DNA of 37,419 nt from Iodobacter sp. BJB302. Its GTDB lineage: Bacteria > Pseudomonadota > Gammaproteobacteria > Burkholderiales > Chitinibacteraceae. A program made the translations under genes and the position numbers. Positions 8,322 through 16,932 of this stretch are shown one piece after another. Each line of letters opens with the position of its first letter. Positions within the stretch are counted from its first letter, which is position 1. The stretch covers positions 1 to 37,419 of the forward strand of contig NZ_PDZG01000048.1 in the NCBI RefSeq assembly GCF_002735645.1. The letters are read 5' to 3'. Under the pieces are notes generated by a model that saw only the letters and a list, made by a program, of their open reading frames with translations, was not told the origin of the DNA and ran no database searches.

Positions 8322-10040
8322 ATGAGTTTTTCCGCCCTAGGGCTTGCGGACGATATCGTCCGTGCCGTTACTGAACTTGGCTACACCACACCAACCCCTA
8401 TTCAGCTACAGGCTATTCCTGCTGTGTTATCCGGTGGTGATTTACTCGCTGGCGCACAAACGGGTACCGGCAAAACAGCCGGCTTTACCCTGCCACTGCT
8501 GCATATTCTGAGCAGCAAACCTTCCGCCAGCAAAAAAATCCGTGCGCTGATTCTAACCCCGACGCGTGAATTGGCCGCTCAGGTTGAAGAAAGCGTGCGT
8601 GATTATGGTAAATATCTGCCGCTAAAATCCATGATGATGTTTGGTGGTGTGAGTATTAACCCGCAAATTAAACAGCTGCGTGGGCATGTGGATATTCTGG
8701 TGGCCACACCGGGCCGCCTGCTCGACCATATCTCACAGAAAACCGTTGATTTAAGCGGCGTTGAAGTGCTGATTCTGGACGAAGCCGATCGCATGCTGGA
8801 TATGGGCTTTATCCGTGATATCAAAAAAGTGCTGGCTTTATTGCCTGCTAAGCGTCAGAACTTACTGTTCTCCGCTACTTTTTCTGACGAAATCAAAACA
8901 CTGGCTGATGGCCTCTTAGATAACCCCGCGCTAATCGAAGTGGCCCGCCGTAATGCCACGGCCGAAATGATTACGCAAAAGGTTTACTTTGTTGATCGTG
9001 AGCGTAAACGTGAGCTGCTCACCAAGCTGATCAAAGATAAAAATTGGTTCCAAGTACTGGTGTTTACCCGCACCAAGCACGGCGCAAACCGCCTTGCTGA
9101 ACAGTTAACTAAAGATGGCATTAACTCACTCGCGATTCACGGCAATAAGAGCCAGGCAGCCCGTACCCGTGCGCTGGCCGAGTTTAAATCCGGCACGCTG
9201 CAAGTACTGTGCGCCACCGATATCGCCGCCCGCGGTATTGATATTGAAGAACTGCCACACGTAGTGAACTTTGAGCTGCCTAACGTCGCCGAAGATTATG
9301 TACACCGTATTGGCCGCACCGGCCGTGCAGGTTCAGAAGGCGAAGCGATTTCACTGGTTTGCGTAGATGAACACAAGCTGCTGAACGATATCGAACGCCT
9401 GATCAAACGCGATATCACCCGTGAAAGCGTGGAAGGTTTTGCCGTTGATCCAAGCATCAAAGCCGAACCGATTTTAAATGGCCGCAATGGCGCACAGCGC
9501 AAGCATGACCCGCGCAACCCAAACAGCGGCCGTCCGCCACGCGGGCATAATCGCAGCGATCGTGCCCCGGCAGCCGCAGCGGCTGGCGATGCGCCACGCC
9601 CTGCACGCCCACCGTTTAACCCGGATGCACGCCCCCGTTTCAATAATGAGTCACGTGGCGAAGCCCGTTCACCCGCAACGCCACGCCCAGCGGGTGAAGG
9701 CCGTTTCAACACCAATCCACGCGGTGAAGCACGCACATCAGCCAGCCCGCGCCCGGCTGGCGAAGGCCGCTTTAACACCAATCCACGCGGTGAAGCACGT
9801 ACATCCGCCAGCCCTCGCCCGGCTGGCGACGGCCGCAGCAACCCGCGTACAGGCCGCAGTGATTCGCGTGCACCACAAGATCGTGGCTATCCTGATCGTG
9901 CCCCGCGCAGCGATGCCCGCAGCAGCGCACCGCGTCCGGCGGCCAAGCCACGTGGTGATCAACAACCACTGAGCAATGAAAACACACCGGTAGCAGCACT
10001 ATTTGCACCGATCAAGCGCTCTGGCGGCCGTCATCACTAA
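8322..10040 (+). CDS. rhlE: DEAD-box RNA helicase RhlE
   Basis: ATP-dependent RNA helicase of 572 residues, implicated by family in ribosome maturation, RNA turnover and cold adaptation. The core covers residues 1 to about 370: Q motif ([11 protein letters not shown]), Walker A AQTGTGKT at 45-52, [17 protein letters not shown] near 155, [17 protein letters not shown] and [10 protein letters not shown]. The remaining 190 residues or so are a basic, low-complexity Arg/Pro/Gly/Asn tail, typical of RhlE and used for nonspecific RNA binding. This tail contains a 22-residue tandem repeat. The start has GGAG seven bases upstream, and a strong terminator follows. The long leader suggests post-transcriptional control, as known for some cold-shock helicase genes. 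Confidence 0.95.
   Translation: MSFSALGLADDIVRAVTELGYTTPTPIQLQAIPAVLSGGDLLAGAQTGTGKTAGFTLPLLHILSSKPSASKKIRALILTPTRELAAQVEESVRDYGKYLPLKSMMMFGGVSINPQIKQLRGHVDILVATPGRLLDHISQKTVDLSGVEVLILDEADRMLDMGFIRDIKKVLALLPAKRQNLLFSATFSDEIKTLADGLLDNPALIEVARRNATAEMITQKVYFVDRERKRELLTKLIKDKNWFQVLVFTRTKHGANRLAEQLTKDGINSLAIHGNKSQAARTRALAEFKSGTLQVLCATDIAARGIDIEELPHVVNFELPNVAEDYVHRIGRTGRAGSEGEAISLVCVDEHKLLNDIERLIKRDITRESVEGFAVDPSIKAEPILNGRNGAQRKHDPRNPNSGRPPRGHNRSDRAPAAAAAGDAPRPARPPFNPDARPRFNNESRGEARSPATPRPAGEGRFNTNPRGEARTSASPRPAGEGRFNTNPRGEARTSASPRPAGDGRSNPRTGRSDSRAPQDRGYPDRAPRSDARSSAPRPAAKPRGDQQPLSNENTPVAALFAPIKRSGGRHH
9693..9824 (+). repeat. Two tandem 66-bp units in the rhlE tail
   Basis: Units 9693-9758 and 9759-9824 encode the same 22 residues, beginning [13 protein letters not shown] and ending SPRPA. 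A diverged partial unit precedes them ([14 protein letters not shown]) and another follows (GDGRSNPR). The 66-bp length keeps the frame, so copy number can change without breaking the gene. The two copies differ at a few third positions. Confidence 0.9.
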
Positions 10041-10057
10041 GCTTTAATACCTCCCCA

Positions 10058-10085
10058 AACGGCGCGCTCAGCGCCGTTTTTTTTT
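10058..10085 (+). terminator. Rho-independent terminator of rhlE
   Basis: AACGGCGC, loop GCTCA, GCGCCGTT, followed by a run of nine T. It lies 18 nt after the rhlE stop. Confidence 0.95.
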
Positions 10086-10198
10086 ACCCGCAATAAACCG
10101 CCTGCGGTGTGAATATGTCAGGCGCAAATCTTGGTCCAGCTCAAACCCCCATGGGCAAAACCGATCTAAGCTAACGACATTATTCAGGAAGCGCCGCC

Positions 10199-10915
10199 AT
10201 GACAAAAAATCATCCCAAACTGCCTGAGAACCCTTATTACGAAGGCGTTCCTGATTACATGACCGAGGTGTACGACTGGGCTTATGTCAACCCACGCCGT
10301 GTAAATCAGCTGGATCATAATCTGGTGGTCAAAGTGCTGCTGTTTGGCAATGATCAGCGCCTGATGCGGGCTTATTTAAATGAAATTGAGCCAGGCATGA
10401 AAGTCTGGCAAGTCGCGCACGTTTATGGTGATTTAGTGCGTAAAGTGGCGCAAAAAACGGGGCCGGATGGCTGCTTTCACCTCACCGATATCACTCCGGC
10501 ACAAATCGAGCATGGCCAGCGCAAACTCGCCATCTACCCTTGGGCCAAAGTCATCCGCTCAGATGCAGCGACTTATCAGAGCGATAAAACATTTGATCTG
10601 ATTTGCAGCTTCTTTTTATTGCATGAAGTCCCCGATGATAAAAAGCGTGTCATCGTTGACCATATGCTGAACAAAATGCCCGCTGGCGGCAAAGTCTTGT
10701 TTGTGGATTACCATAAGCCATCCGCCTGGCAACCCATACGCTGGATCTTAAAATGGGTGAACGCTAAGTTAGAGCCTTTTGCAGAAGCACTCTGGCATCA
10801 TGAAATCAGCCATTTCGCCAGCCACGCAGATCAATACATCTGGCAAAAACGCACGATATTTGGCGGGGTTTATCAAATTGTGACGGTTAAGCGTAAAGAC
10901 CACGCAGACAACTAA
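10199..10915 (+). CDS. rquA: Rhodoquinone biosynthesis enzyme RquA
   Basis: Protein of 238 residues related to class I SAM methyltransferases. RquA converts ubiquinone to rhodoquinone, a low-potential quinone that lets fumarate reductase run in anaerobic respiration; the amino group is reported to come from SAM. Recognisable family features are the N-terminal NPYYEGVPDYM and YDWAYVNP, followed by QLDHNLVVKVLLFGND. The altered SAM-binding segment reads VWQVAHVYGDL instead of a glycine-rich loop. Further on are LICSFFLLHEVPDDKK and VLFVDYHKPS. AGGAA precedes the ATG at good spacing. It appears to be a single-gene unit with no quinone genes beside it. The call rests on motif recall without an alignment; an ordinary UbiE-like methyltransferase is the alternative. 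Confidence 0.85.
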   Translation: MTKNHPKLPENPYYEGVPDYMTEVYDWAYVNPRRVNQLDHNLVVKVLLFGNDQRLMRAYLNEIEPGMKVWQVAHVYGDLVRKVAQKTGPDGCFHLTDITPAQIEHGQRKLAIYPWAKVIRSDAATYQSDKTFDLICSFFLLHEVPDDKKRVIVDHMLNKMPAGGKVLFVDYHKPSAWQPIRWILKWVNAKLEPFAEALWHHEISHFASHADQYIWQKRTIFGGVYQIVTVKRKDHADN

Positions 10916-11103
10916 ACCGATCCCGCTTGCCACTGCGAGTGCCGCCGCAAGGCTAGCTTTCAACACGCTCATTCGATACACGGGGCCAATTACAACAAAA
11001 ACAAACACCAGACTTACAACAAATTAAATTATTGTTTTGACATGCGCTAGTCCCAAGACAGAAAATACTCGAATATCGTTATTTTCTAATCTAAGGACAC
11101 GCT

Positions 11104-11685
11104 ATGCTGCGAACCAGGCTGTTTCTTGCCAGCTCAATTTTTGCTTTAAGCACTTTTGCAAATGCTACCGTAATTGATTTCAATGATTTAAGCCATGATG
11201 ATTATTATCATGGTTTCAGTTCGATTAATTCCAATGGCTATATTATTAATAATGACAGCCTAGGGGATGAGCGCTTAGGCGTTTGGGGGGCCAATTCTGA
11301 TTTTCAGGCAGATACTGGGCATGCCGCGGTTTTTGTAAATTACAGCGGCAGCAAAACCAGCATTGAGCTGGCCAATAAATCTTTATTTAATTTTAATTCT
11401 ATTGATCTGGCAGATGTTTTTAACCAGGGTGAAACAGGCTCAATTACATTCAGCTTTTTCAGCAAACTGGGCACAAGCTATGAAACAGTCATTTTTGATT
11501 CTGCCAAAGGTTTGCAAACTGCTATTTTTAATAAAACAGATCTGACAAAAGTATCTTGGGTAGGTGCAAACAGCCAGTTTGATAATATTGTTACTACCCC
11601 GGTACCAGAGCCAGAAACCTATGCACTGCTTGGTCTTGGCCTCGTCAGCGTATGGGTTTCACGCCGCCGCAAGCAAATCAGATAA
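11104..11685 (+). CDS. PEP-CTERM sorting-domain protein
   Basis: Predicted secreted or surface protein of 193 residues. An N-terminal signal peptide (about 1-21, ending TFANA) leads into a 140-residue region rich in Asn, Ser and Asp with no recognised domain. The C-terminus has the PEP-CTERM signal: VPEPETYALLGLG, a hydrophobic helix, then RRRK. Such proteins are processed by exosortase (EpsH family) and are often linked to exopolysaccharide or biofilm matrix. No exosortase gene is in this window, so it would act from elsewhere. AAGGA precedes the ATG, and a strong terminator follows, so the gene is probably monocistronic. Confidence 0.85.
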   Translation: MLRTRLFLASSIFALSTFANATVIDFNDLSHDDYYHGFSSINSNGYIINNDSLGDERLGVWGANSDFQADTGHAAVFVNYSGSKTSIELANKSLFNFNSIDLADVFNQGETGSITFSFFSKLGTSYETVIFDSAKGLQTAIFNKTDLTKVSWVGANSQFDNIVTTPVPEPETYALLGLGLVSVWVSRRRKQIR

Positions 11686-11712
11686 AGAAACAACTTTTTG
11701 ATTTGCCTTTAA

Positions 11713-11744
11713 AAAACCACAGCCGCTTTTGCTGTGGTTTTTTT
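11713..11744 (+). terminator. Rho-independent terminator after the PEP-CTERM gene
   Basis: AAAACCACAGC pairs with GCTGTGGTTTT around loop CGCTTTT, followed by more T. It lies 28 nt after the stop codon. Confidence 0.93.
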
Positions 11745-11749
11745 ATATC

Positions 11750-12010
11750 GCAAAACGATCACAGCAGCATGCTTATCTTGTTCAAAAAAACATCTGTTTA
11801 CCATGAACTTTTTATATCCCTGCCGCTCCAACTAGCGCATAGTCTTTCGCGTTGCCCCGTCATTCATATGACACTTAGCCTGCAATACCCTCCTCAATAT
11901 GTGCAATAGCGTCTGATTTGCACAAATCTGCAGATCAGCTCTGTGCCCGATATGCATATCTGTGCACAATAGATTGTCCCCCACAGCCTGACCTCACACT
12001 GGAGCATCTT
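11750..12010. promoter_or_regulatory. chaA upstream region with a cluster of short palindromes
   Basis: No gene seen. Between 11915 and 11977 are GATTTGCACAAATC (11915-11928), ATCTGCAGAT (11926-11935), GATATGCATATC (11949-11960), TGTGCACA (11961-11968) and ACAAT-AG-ATTGT (11966-11977). The density of dyads just upstream of the chaA leader suggests regulator binding, but no known operator is recognised. Confidence 0.35.
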
Positions 12011-12043
12011 ATGTTGAATCCCCTCTCTCTGGCGTCACGATGA
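12011..12043 (+). CDS. Candidate 10-codon leader peptide coupled to chaA
   Basis: ATG at 12011 follows GGAG with a 6-base gap and opens MLNPLSLASR. Its TGA overlaps the chaA ATG (ATGA at 12040-12043). chaA itself has only a weak ribosome site, so termination of this short ORF could feed ribosomes into chaA. This is inferred from layout only. Confidence 0.4.
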   Translation: MLNPLSLASR

Positions 12044-13119
12044 AAGTAACACTACCGGTCTGGACCATCGCCGCTCCCATTATTGCCTGGGTTCTATATC
12101 TGATCCCAGTGCAGGGCATGGGCGCTGTTTATCTTGGTTTATTAGCTATTGGCTTATTTGGCGGCGTTTTAGCGGCGGTTCACCACGCTGAAGTTGTTGC
12201 CCACCGTGTTGGCGAGCCCTATGGAACGCTGGTGCTGGCTGTAGCCGTCACCATTATTGAAGTCGCACTGATTGTTTCCCTGATGATGGCAGGCGGGCCG
12301 GAAACCACGGCACTGGCCAGAGATACTGTTTTTGCTGCAGTTATGATTATTCTGAACGGCATTATTGGTATCTGCCTGCTGGTTGGCGGTGCGCGCTTTA
12401 AAGAGCAAACTTTTAGTCTGAATGGCGTCAGCGCGGCACTTACAACGCTGGCCGCAATTGCGGTGCTTACACTGATATTACCCAATTACACGACCAGCGC
12501 CCCAGGCCCTGTTTATACCTCCAGCCAGCTGATCTTTATTGCCGTGGTCACACTCACGCTCTATGGCACTTTTGTGCTGGTCCAAACCATCAGGCACCGC
12601 GATTATTTTCTGCCCAGCAATGGCGAAGCAGGCGATGAAGAAGCGCATGCGGCCCCTCCATCACTCAGCACCACCGCCATCAGCAGCCTATTGCTGCTGG
12701 TATGCCTTGCCGCAGTCGTACTGCTTGCCAAGGCTCTGGCACCCAGTATCGAGCAGGGCGTGGCCAGTATGGGTGCGCCCAAAGCCGTGGTTGGCGTCAT
12801 TATTGCGGCTGTTGTCCTGCTGCCTGAAGGGATTGCGGCCGTGCATGCCGCTCGGGCAAATCGCCTGCAAACCAGCCTGAATCTGGCATTGGGATCGGCG
12901 CTTGCCAGTATTGGCCTGACGATTCCAACGGTTGCCGTGCTATCACTGATGAGCGGCTTAACGCTCACCCTGGGGCTGGATATCAAATCCACCGTTTTAC
13001 TGGTGCTGTCGCTCTTTACCACCATGCTGTCTTTAGGCACAGGTAAAACAACCGTCTTGCCGGGGGTGGTTCTGCTGGTGATCTTTGCCGTTTATTTGTT
13101 TACCACCGTCATCCCATAA
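12040..13119 (+). CDS. chaA: ChaA-type cation:proton antiporter
   Basis: Inner-membrane antiporter of 359 residues (E. coli ChaA has 366), exchanging Ca2+ or Na+/K+ for protons and used in alkaline and salt tolerance. It has about eleven hydrophobic segments. The two cation/Ca exchanger repeats carry the conserved acidic motifs: HHAEVVAHRVGEPYGTLVLA with VTIIEVALI in the first half, and LLPEGIAAVHAARANRLQ with NLALGSALASIGLTIP in the second. An acidic loop (GEAGDEEAH, about residues 195-205) separates the halves. The start overlaps a short upstream ORF, and a GC-rich hairpin follows the stop. The cation actually preferred cannot be read from the sequence. Confidence 0.93.
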   Translation: MKVTLPVWTIAAPIIAWVLYLIPVQGMGAVYLGLLAIGLFGGVLAAVHHAEVVAHRVGEPYGTLVLAVAVTIIEVALIVSLMMAGGPETTALARDTVFAAVMIILNGIIGICLLVGGARFKEQTFSLNGVSAALTTLAAIAVLTLILPNYTTSAPGPVYTSSQLIFIAVVTLTLYGTFVLVQTIRHRDYFLPSNGEAGDEEAHAAPPSLSTTAISSLLLLVCLAAVVLLAKALAPSIEQGVASMGAPKAVVGVIIAAVVLLPEGIAAVHAARANRLQTSLNLALGSALASIGLTIPTVAVLSLMSGLTLTLGLDIKSTVLLVLSLFTTMLSLGTGKTTVLPGVVLLVIFAVYLFTTVIP

Positions 13120-13132
13120 ACGGATAAAACAA

Positions 13133-13164
13133 AGCCTGCAGGTGAATCCGCCACCCTGCAGGCT
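13133..13164 (+). terminator. Hairpin after chaA
   Basis: AGCCTGCAGG and CCTGCAGGCT form a perfect 10-bp stem around a 12-base loop. No T-run follows, so it may only reduce read-through into the next gene or stabilise the 3' end. Confidence 0.5.
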
Positions 13165-13184
13165 GTCTTAGCGAAGGAACAATC

Positions 13185-13691
13185 ATGCAAGGCCTGCGCC
13201 ATTTTTCAATCTGCAGCGCATTATTTGCGCTGTTTTTTATTCCTTTAAACGCAGAAGCTCAAAAGATCAGCAGCAAAGAAGCGCTCACCTGCACAGACAG
13301 CAGCAAATGTGCCTACTTCTTTGATGTTTACGCTGCAGATAAACCACTGCGTCAGCAGCTGGATAAAATATTTGAAACTGCAGGCATAAAAATGCCACGC
13401 TGGGTGGGCAAAGGGGTATCAAGCCCGGTTACCCCGCTGCTGATCGCAAAGCAGCCCTATTTGCTTAGCTCCGTTTGCGAGCCGCACAACTGCGGGCACT
13501 CGGTCAGCTTGCTTTATTCACCCGCTCAAAAACGAATTGTTGCCCGCTACAAAACGGATGACACCAGTGCACGCTGGCTGGGAGCCCCCAATAGCACAGA
13601 GCAGCAGCTGATCAGCGAATATGAAACCGCCGACAGCCCCTTACAAAAAATACTAGACAGCCAGACAAAGCGGCCCATTGTGATTGATTAA
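13185..13691 (+). CDS. ivy: Ivy-type periplasmic lysozyme inhibitor
   Basis: Protein of 168 residues with a signal peptide cleaved near A25 (NAEA before QK). The mature part has the Ivy signature loop: CEPHNC at 98-103, matching the CKPHDC-type loop that enters the lysozyme active site and is closed by a disulfide. It is followed by GHSVSLLYSPAQKRIVARY, and the total length is close to E. coli Ivy. Expected role is protection of peptidoglycan from host or competitor c-type lysozyme, or control of the cell's own lytic enzymes. AAGGA precedes the ATG, and a good terminator follows. The Lys-to-Glu and Asp-to-Asn changes in the loop are conservative in shape, but inhibition is untested. Confidence 0.85.
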   Translation: MQGLRHFSICSALFALFFIPLNAEAQKISSKEALTCTDSSKCAYFFDVYAADKPLRQQLDKIFETAGIKMPRWVGKGVSSPVTPLLIAKQPYLLSSVCEPHNCGHSVSLLYSPAQKRIVARYKTDDTSARWLGAPNSTEQQLISEYETADSPLQKILDSQTKRPIVID

Positions 13692-13767
13692 TACCGTAAT
13701 AAACAACACAAAAATATTCATATCTAAATACATATTTGCAATAAATATGCTCAAAGCCGTAATATAC

Positions 13768-13801
13768 AAATGCTTCAAGCCAAGGCCTGAAGCATTTTTT
13801 T
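13768..13801 (+). terminator. Rho-independent terminator after ivy
   Basis: AAATGCTTCA, a 10-base loop, TGAAGCATTT, then further T. It lies 77 nt beyond the ivy stop. Confidence 0.93.
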
Positions 13802-13854
13802 ATCCGGATTATTTAAAATAAGTATTAGTGCTGATTTAAAAAGGACATCCTCCC

Positions 13855-14211
13855 ATGCTGCGCTTAATTACACTATTAATTATTGCCGGTGCACTGCAAT
13901 TTGCCTGGAAGCATTATTCAAATAATAATACCGAATACAGCACAAACCAGATTAGCCAATTAGCATCGGCCGTAAAGCCCGGCGAAGTCACCATGTATTC
14001 CACCACAGAATGTGTTTATTGCAGCGAGGCTAAATCATGGTTAAATCAGAATGGTTTTGCATTTACCGAATGCAATATGACAATTGATCAGCGCTGCCAG
14101 CAGGAATTTAACGCCTATGGTGCAGTGGGTACCCCTTTTCTGATTGTACGCGGCCATCAGATGAAAGATGGCTTTGACAGCGATGAATTCTTACAAGCCT
14201 TAAGCAGTTAA
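13855..14211 (+). CDS. Membrane-anchored glutaredoxin-family protein
   Basis: Protein of 118 residues. The first 18 residues form a hydrophobic anchor or uncleaved signal. A thioredoxin-fold glutaredoxin domain covers about 44-116, with redox pair C53-x-x-C56 (TTECVYCSEAK) and the cis-proline segment VGTPFL at 92-97. The fold and anchor suggest a thiol-disulfide role at the periplasmic face of the inner membrane; the partner protein is unknown. Two further cysteines (C73, C81) may matter for redox state. AAGGA precedes the ATG. The downstream cyclophilin gene starts 39 nt later, so the two periplasmic folding-related genes may share a transcript. Confidence 0.85.
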   Translation: MLRLITLLIIAGALQFAWKHYSNNNTEYSTNQISQLASAVKPGEVTMYSTTECVYCSEAKSWLNQNGFAFTECNMTIDQRCQQEFNAYGAVGTPFLIVRGHQMKDGFDSDEFLQALSS

Positions 14212-14250
14212 GCCCTCCTTTTTAGCCTGCAGGTCCTTTCTGGAGTTTCT

Positions 14251-15150
14251 ATGTTGAGCAAATGGACAGCACTTACCCTTGGCCTTTTACTGGCCGCCAA
14301 CAGCTTTGCCGCCGGTAAACAGCAGGGCATCACCAGTGCTCAGGTTTTAGAAAAATCCCCCGCAAGCGACTGGCGGCCACTGGACCCGGACAACACTCTG
14401 ATCATGGATTTAGCTGCAGGCCAGGTCATCATCGAGCTGGCCCCCCGCTTTGCCCCGCGCCACGTTGCCAATATCCGCAAAATGGCCCATGAAGGATATT
14501 TTGACCAGCTGGCGATTATTCGTGTGCAAGATAATTATGTCAGCCAGTGGGGCGATCCAAACAGCGAAAGCAGCCCCAAATCATTGGGCAGTGCAGAAAA
14601 AAAACTCCCGGCCGAATTTGATATCCCCCTCAAAAACCTGCCCCTGACCCGCCTTAAAGAAACCGATCCCTTTGCCCCGGTAACTGGCTGGGTAAACGGC
14701 ATGCCAGCAGCCGCCAATCCTAAAACAGGCCGTGCCTGGCTCACGCATTGCTATGGTATGGTGGGTGCAGGGCGCGATATGGCCGCTGACAGCAGTAATG
14801 GCAGTGAGCTGTACACCGTCATCGGCCAGGCGCCACGCGGCTTAGATTTAAACATCACCCTTGTTGGCCGGGTGCTGCAAGGTATGCAATGGCTGAGCGG
14901 CCTGCCGCGTGGCACTGGGGCGATGGGCTTTTATGAAAAACCAGAACAAAGAACCACGATCAGCCGGGTAAGGCTGCTAAGCGATCTGCCTGACAACGAG
15001 CGCCCCAGGCTGGAAATACAGCGTACCGACAGCAAAAGCTGGCAAAACCTGCTGCAAGCCCGCCGTATCAGGGCTGAGCAATGGTTTATTAACAGCCCCG
15101 GACATGTCGATTTATGCGGTGCCAGCGTCCCCATCCGGGCAATCCAATAA
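14251..15150 (+). CDS. Periplasmic cyclophilin-type peptidyl-prolyl isomerase
   Basis: Protein of 299 residues with a signal peptide (about 1-20, ending NSFAA). The cyclophilin fold runs from about residue 48 to 245: LIMDLAAGQVIIELAPRFAP and HVANIRKMAHEGYFDQLAIIRVQ carry the conserved strand and arginine. A region with MVGAGRD and ELYTVIGQAPRGLD follows, then LVGRVLQGM. Insertions relative to minimal cyclophilins make it longer than E. coli PpiA (190 residues). It would catalyse cis-trans isomerisation of proline peptide bonds during folding of exported proteins. GGAG precedes the ATG. Confidence 0.88.
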   Translation: MLSKWTALTLGLLLAANSFAAGKQQGITSAQVLEKSPASDWRPLDPDNTLIMDLAAGQVIIELAPRFAPRHVANIRKMAHEGYFDQLAIIRVQDNYVSQWGDPNSESSPKSLGSAEKKLPAEFDIPLKNLPLTRLKETDPFAPVTGWVNGMPAAANPKTGRAWLTHCYGMVGAGRDMAADSSNGSELYTVIGQAPRGLDLNITLVGRVLQGMQWLSGLPRGTGAMGFYEKPEQRTTISRVRLLSDLPDNERPRLEIQRTDSKSWQNLLQARRIRAEQWFINSPGHVDLCGASVPIRAIQ

Positions 15151-15163
15151 ACCGATTCAGAGC

Positions 15164-15736
15164 ATGAACATGAACCCAATCCTTCTAGATTTTCCTGATG
15201 AAATCACCACTAAACGGCTGATTATCCGCTGCCCGCGTGCGGGTGATGGCCTGGCCATGCACGAAGCCAAAACAGAATCGATCCGGCAATTACGCCAGTT
15301 TCCCGCCTCGCTGCCATGGGCCATGCACGAGCCAACAGCAGACGATGCAGAAATTTTTTGCCGCCAGAGCCATGCCGATTTTATGAGCCGCAGCAATTTA
15401 AATATGCTGGTGTTTTTAAAAGAAACCGGGCAATTTGTGGGCGCTTCAGGGTTGCACCGAATAGATTGGGAGATTCCCAAATTTGAAATAGGCTATTGGT
15501 GCCGCACTTCATTACACGGGCACGGCCTGATCACCGAAGCCGTCAGCGCTCTTAGCCAGTTTGCTTTTGAACACTTAAAAGCCAGGCGTTTAGAAATTTT
15601 TGCAGATGATTTAAATACCGCCAGCTGGCGGGTTGCCGAAAAGGCCGGCTTTCAGCTTGAAGGCATACTGAGAAATGAAAGATCAGCCCCAGACGGCACG
15701 CTGCGTAATACGCGGATTTATGCCAGAACGGCATAA
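15164..15736 (+). CDS. GNAT N-acetyltransferase (RimJ/RimL type)
   Basis: Acetyltransferase of 190 residues. The N-terminal TKRLIIRCPRAGDG is the usual first strand of RimJ/RimL-like enzymes. The acetyl-CoA loop is C-terminal to IGYWCRTSLHGHGLITEAV, followed by LEIFADDLNTASWRVAEKAGF and a short tail. The ATG at 15164 is preferred; the frame is open back to 15104, but that part overlaps the cyclophilin gene. The second ATG at 15170 is also possible. Substrate could be an alpha-amino group of a ribosomal protein or a small molecule; this cannot be told from sequence. Confidence 0.85.
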   Translation: MNMNPILLDFPDEITTKRLIIRCPRAGDGLAMHEAKTESIRQLRQFPASLPWAMHEPTADDAEIFCRQSHADFMSRSNLNMLVFLKETGQFVGASGLHRIDWEIPKFEIGYWCRTSLHGHGLITEAVSALSQFAFEHLKARRLEIFADDLNTASWRVAEKAGFQLEGILRNERSAPDGTLRNTRIYARTA

Positions 15737-15906
15737 AGCCATGCTGAAATAAATGGCAAAACCAGCGCCTTAAACCTCAGAGGCTCCAAATTTAGCTACC
15801 GGGCCAGGGATGTGGGTTGGAACACATTCATTCATAAATTATCAAAAAAACGATCATCCCCGGGTATTTTTATCGTGGATGACAATGCTGCGGAAACGGG
15901 AAGCGA

Positions 15907-16356
15907 CTATTTACCTGGTCCCAAAGCACGAACAAAGCGGCTATGATCGCTCCCGCTATACCCAGCCGCCCGATAAAATTGATGAGCGTCAGTCCTATGA
16001 TTGCCGCTCAAAACCTCCATCCTTAATGCTCCTGCCGCCGCTGCAAAACGCTCCGCCTCTGCCAATAAAGCACGGCCAATACCCTGCCCACGGCACGTCT
16101 CCAGTACCACCAATGCCGTCACCTTCCCTAAAAAACCAGCATCATGCAGGGTAGGTATCAGATGTAAACCCAGTAAGCCCACTACCTGCCCTGCCCGATC
16201 TGCCACCAACACCGCGTCTTGCGGGCCATGCAGCCTGGCTATTTTTTGTCTGGCAAAATCAGCATCATTCGGGTAACCCAGCTGCCCCAGCAAAACAGCG
16301 GTCTCCTCAGCATCGTCGGCCCTTGCATGGCGAATTATTAGCAGCCTATTCATCAT
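15907..16356 (-). CDS. GNAT N-acetyltransferase
   Basis: Compact acetyltransferase of 149 residues. Strand 1 is LLIIRHARADDAEETAVLL, the acetyl-CoA motif A is VTALVVLETCRGQGIGRALL (RGQGIG matching R/Q-x-x-G-x-G/A) and motif B is MEVLSGNHRTDAHQFYRAAGY. The first ATG directly abuts an AGGAAGGGGG ribosome site, so the second ATG three bases later may be used. It overlaps the upstream nucleotidyltransferase-like gene by 11 nt, implying coupled translation. Substrate unknown. Confidence 0.88.
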   Translation of the reverse strand: MMNRLLIIRHARADDAEETAVLLGQLGYPNDADFARQKIARLHGPQDAVLVADRAGQVVGLLGLHLIPTLHDAGFLGKVTALVVLETCRGQGIGRALLAEAERFAAAAGALRMEVLSGNHRTDAHQFYRAAGYSGSDHSRFVRALGPGK

Positions 16357-16900
16357 CCCCCTTCCTGTTCACCTGTAATTTTGGCCAGATCTCCAGCCAT
16401 TTTTTCTCTGCCACCCTCGCCTCAAAATCGGCTATTTTGGGGCGTTTTGGATTCAGCGTAATTTGTAAATCGCGGAGGTTTTCTAAGGGGAATGGAGAAA
16501 TAAACGCCAGATCAGGCTCCAGTCGAACGCCAACCGCCGTTTCTGACTCTGGCCAACAGGACATCGCATCCAGGGTATTTAAATACGGCGCATCGCCATT
16601 GCGGACATGCATTCTGGCCTGATTTTTAACCGACCAGGGCAGATCCGAATTTTGCATCAAGCGCTGCTCCAGCGCCCTGTCCGCCTCTTCCGAAATATCC
16701 TCTGTATTAAAATAAATCAGATCGATATCTGCCAGAGGCGTTGGCCTGGCGAAACCATGCAAGCGATCCCAGACCAGATTACGCACAAAGCCTGCCGCAA
16801 TGCACCAATCAGGCAAACCCAGCGCTGCCGCCTGACGCAGCGCCTGGCAGCGTAAAGGGTCGGCCTTTAGCCAGAGCGTTAGTTGCTGATGAAAATCCAT
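16346..16900 (-). CDS. NTP_transf_6 nucleotidyltransferase-like protein
   Basis: Protein of 184 residues resembling the nucleotidyltransferase family PF06042. Landmarks are CIAAGFVRNLVWDRLHG (an AAGFVRN-type substrate loop), PLADIDLIYFN (the DxD-like metal site), ARMHVRNGDAPY and ETAVGVRLEP. The function of this family is not established. A diverged relative lies at 18957-19532 (IAGGVVAQVIWNQL, KDVDVIYFD). Its 3' end overlaps a GNAT gene by 11 nt. The ribosome site before the ATG is weak. Confidence 0.8.
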   Translation of the reverse strand: MDFHQQLTLWLKADPLRCQALRQAAALGLPDWCIAAGFVRNLVWDRLHGFARPTPLADIDLIYFNTEDISEEADRALEQRLMQNSDLPWSVKNQARMHVRNGDAPYLNTLDAMSCWPESETAVGVRLEPDLAFISPFPLENLRDLQITLNPKRPKIADFEARVAEKKWLEIWPKLQVNRKGDDE

Positions 16901-16932
16901 CGTGATGTCTCAGGCTGATAAATCTGCCCAAG

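Noticed and set aside
9296-9841. Antisense reading frame of 181 codons in rhlE
   Set aside because: It mirrors the GC-rich repeats of rhlE, has repeated Arg/Gly/Pro content because of that, and has no ribosome site or domain.
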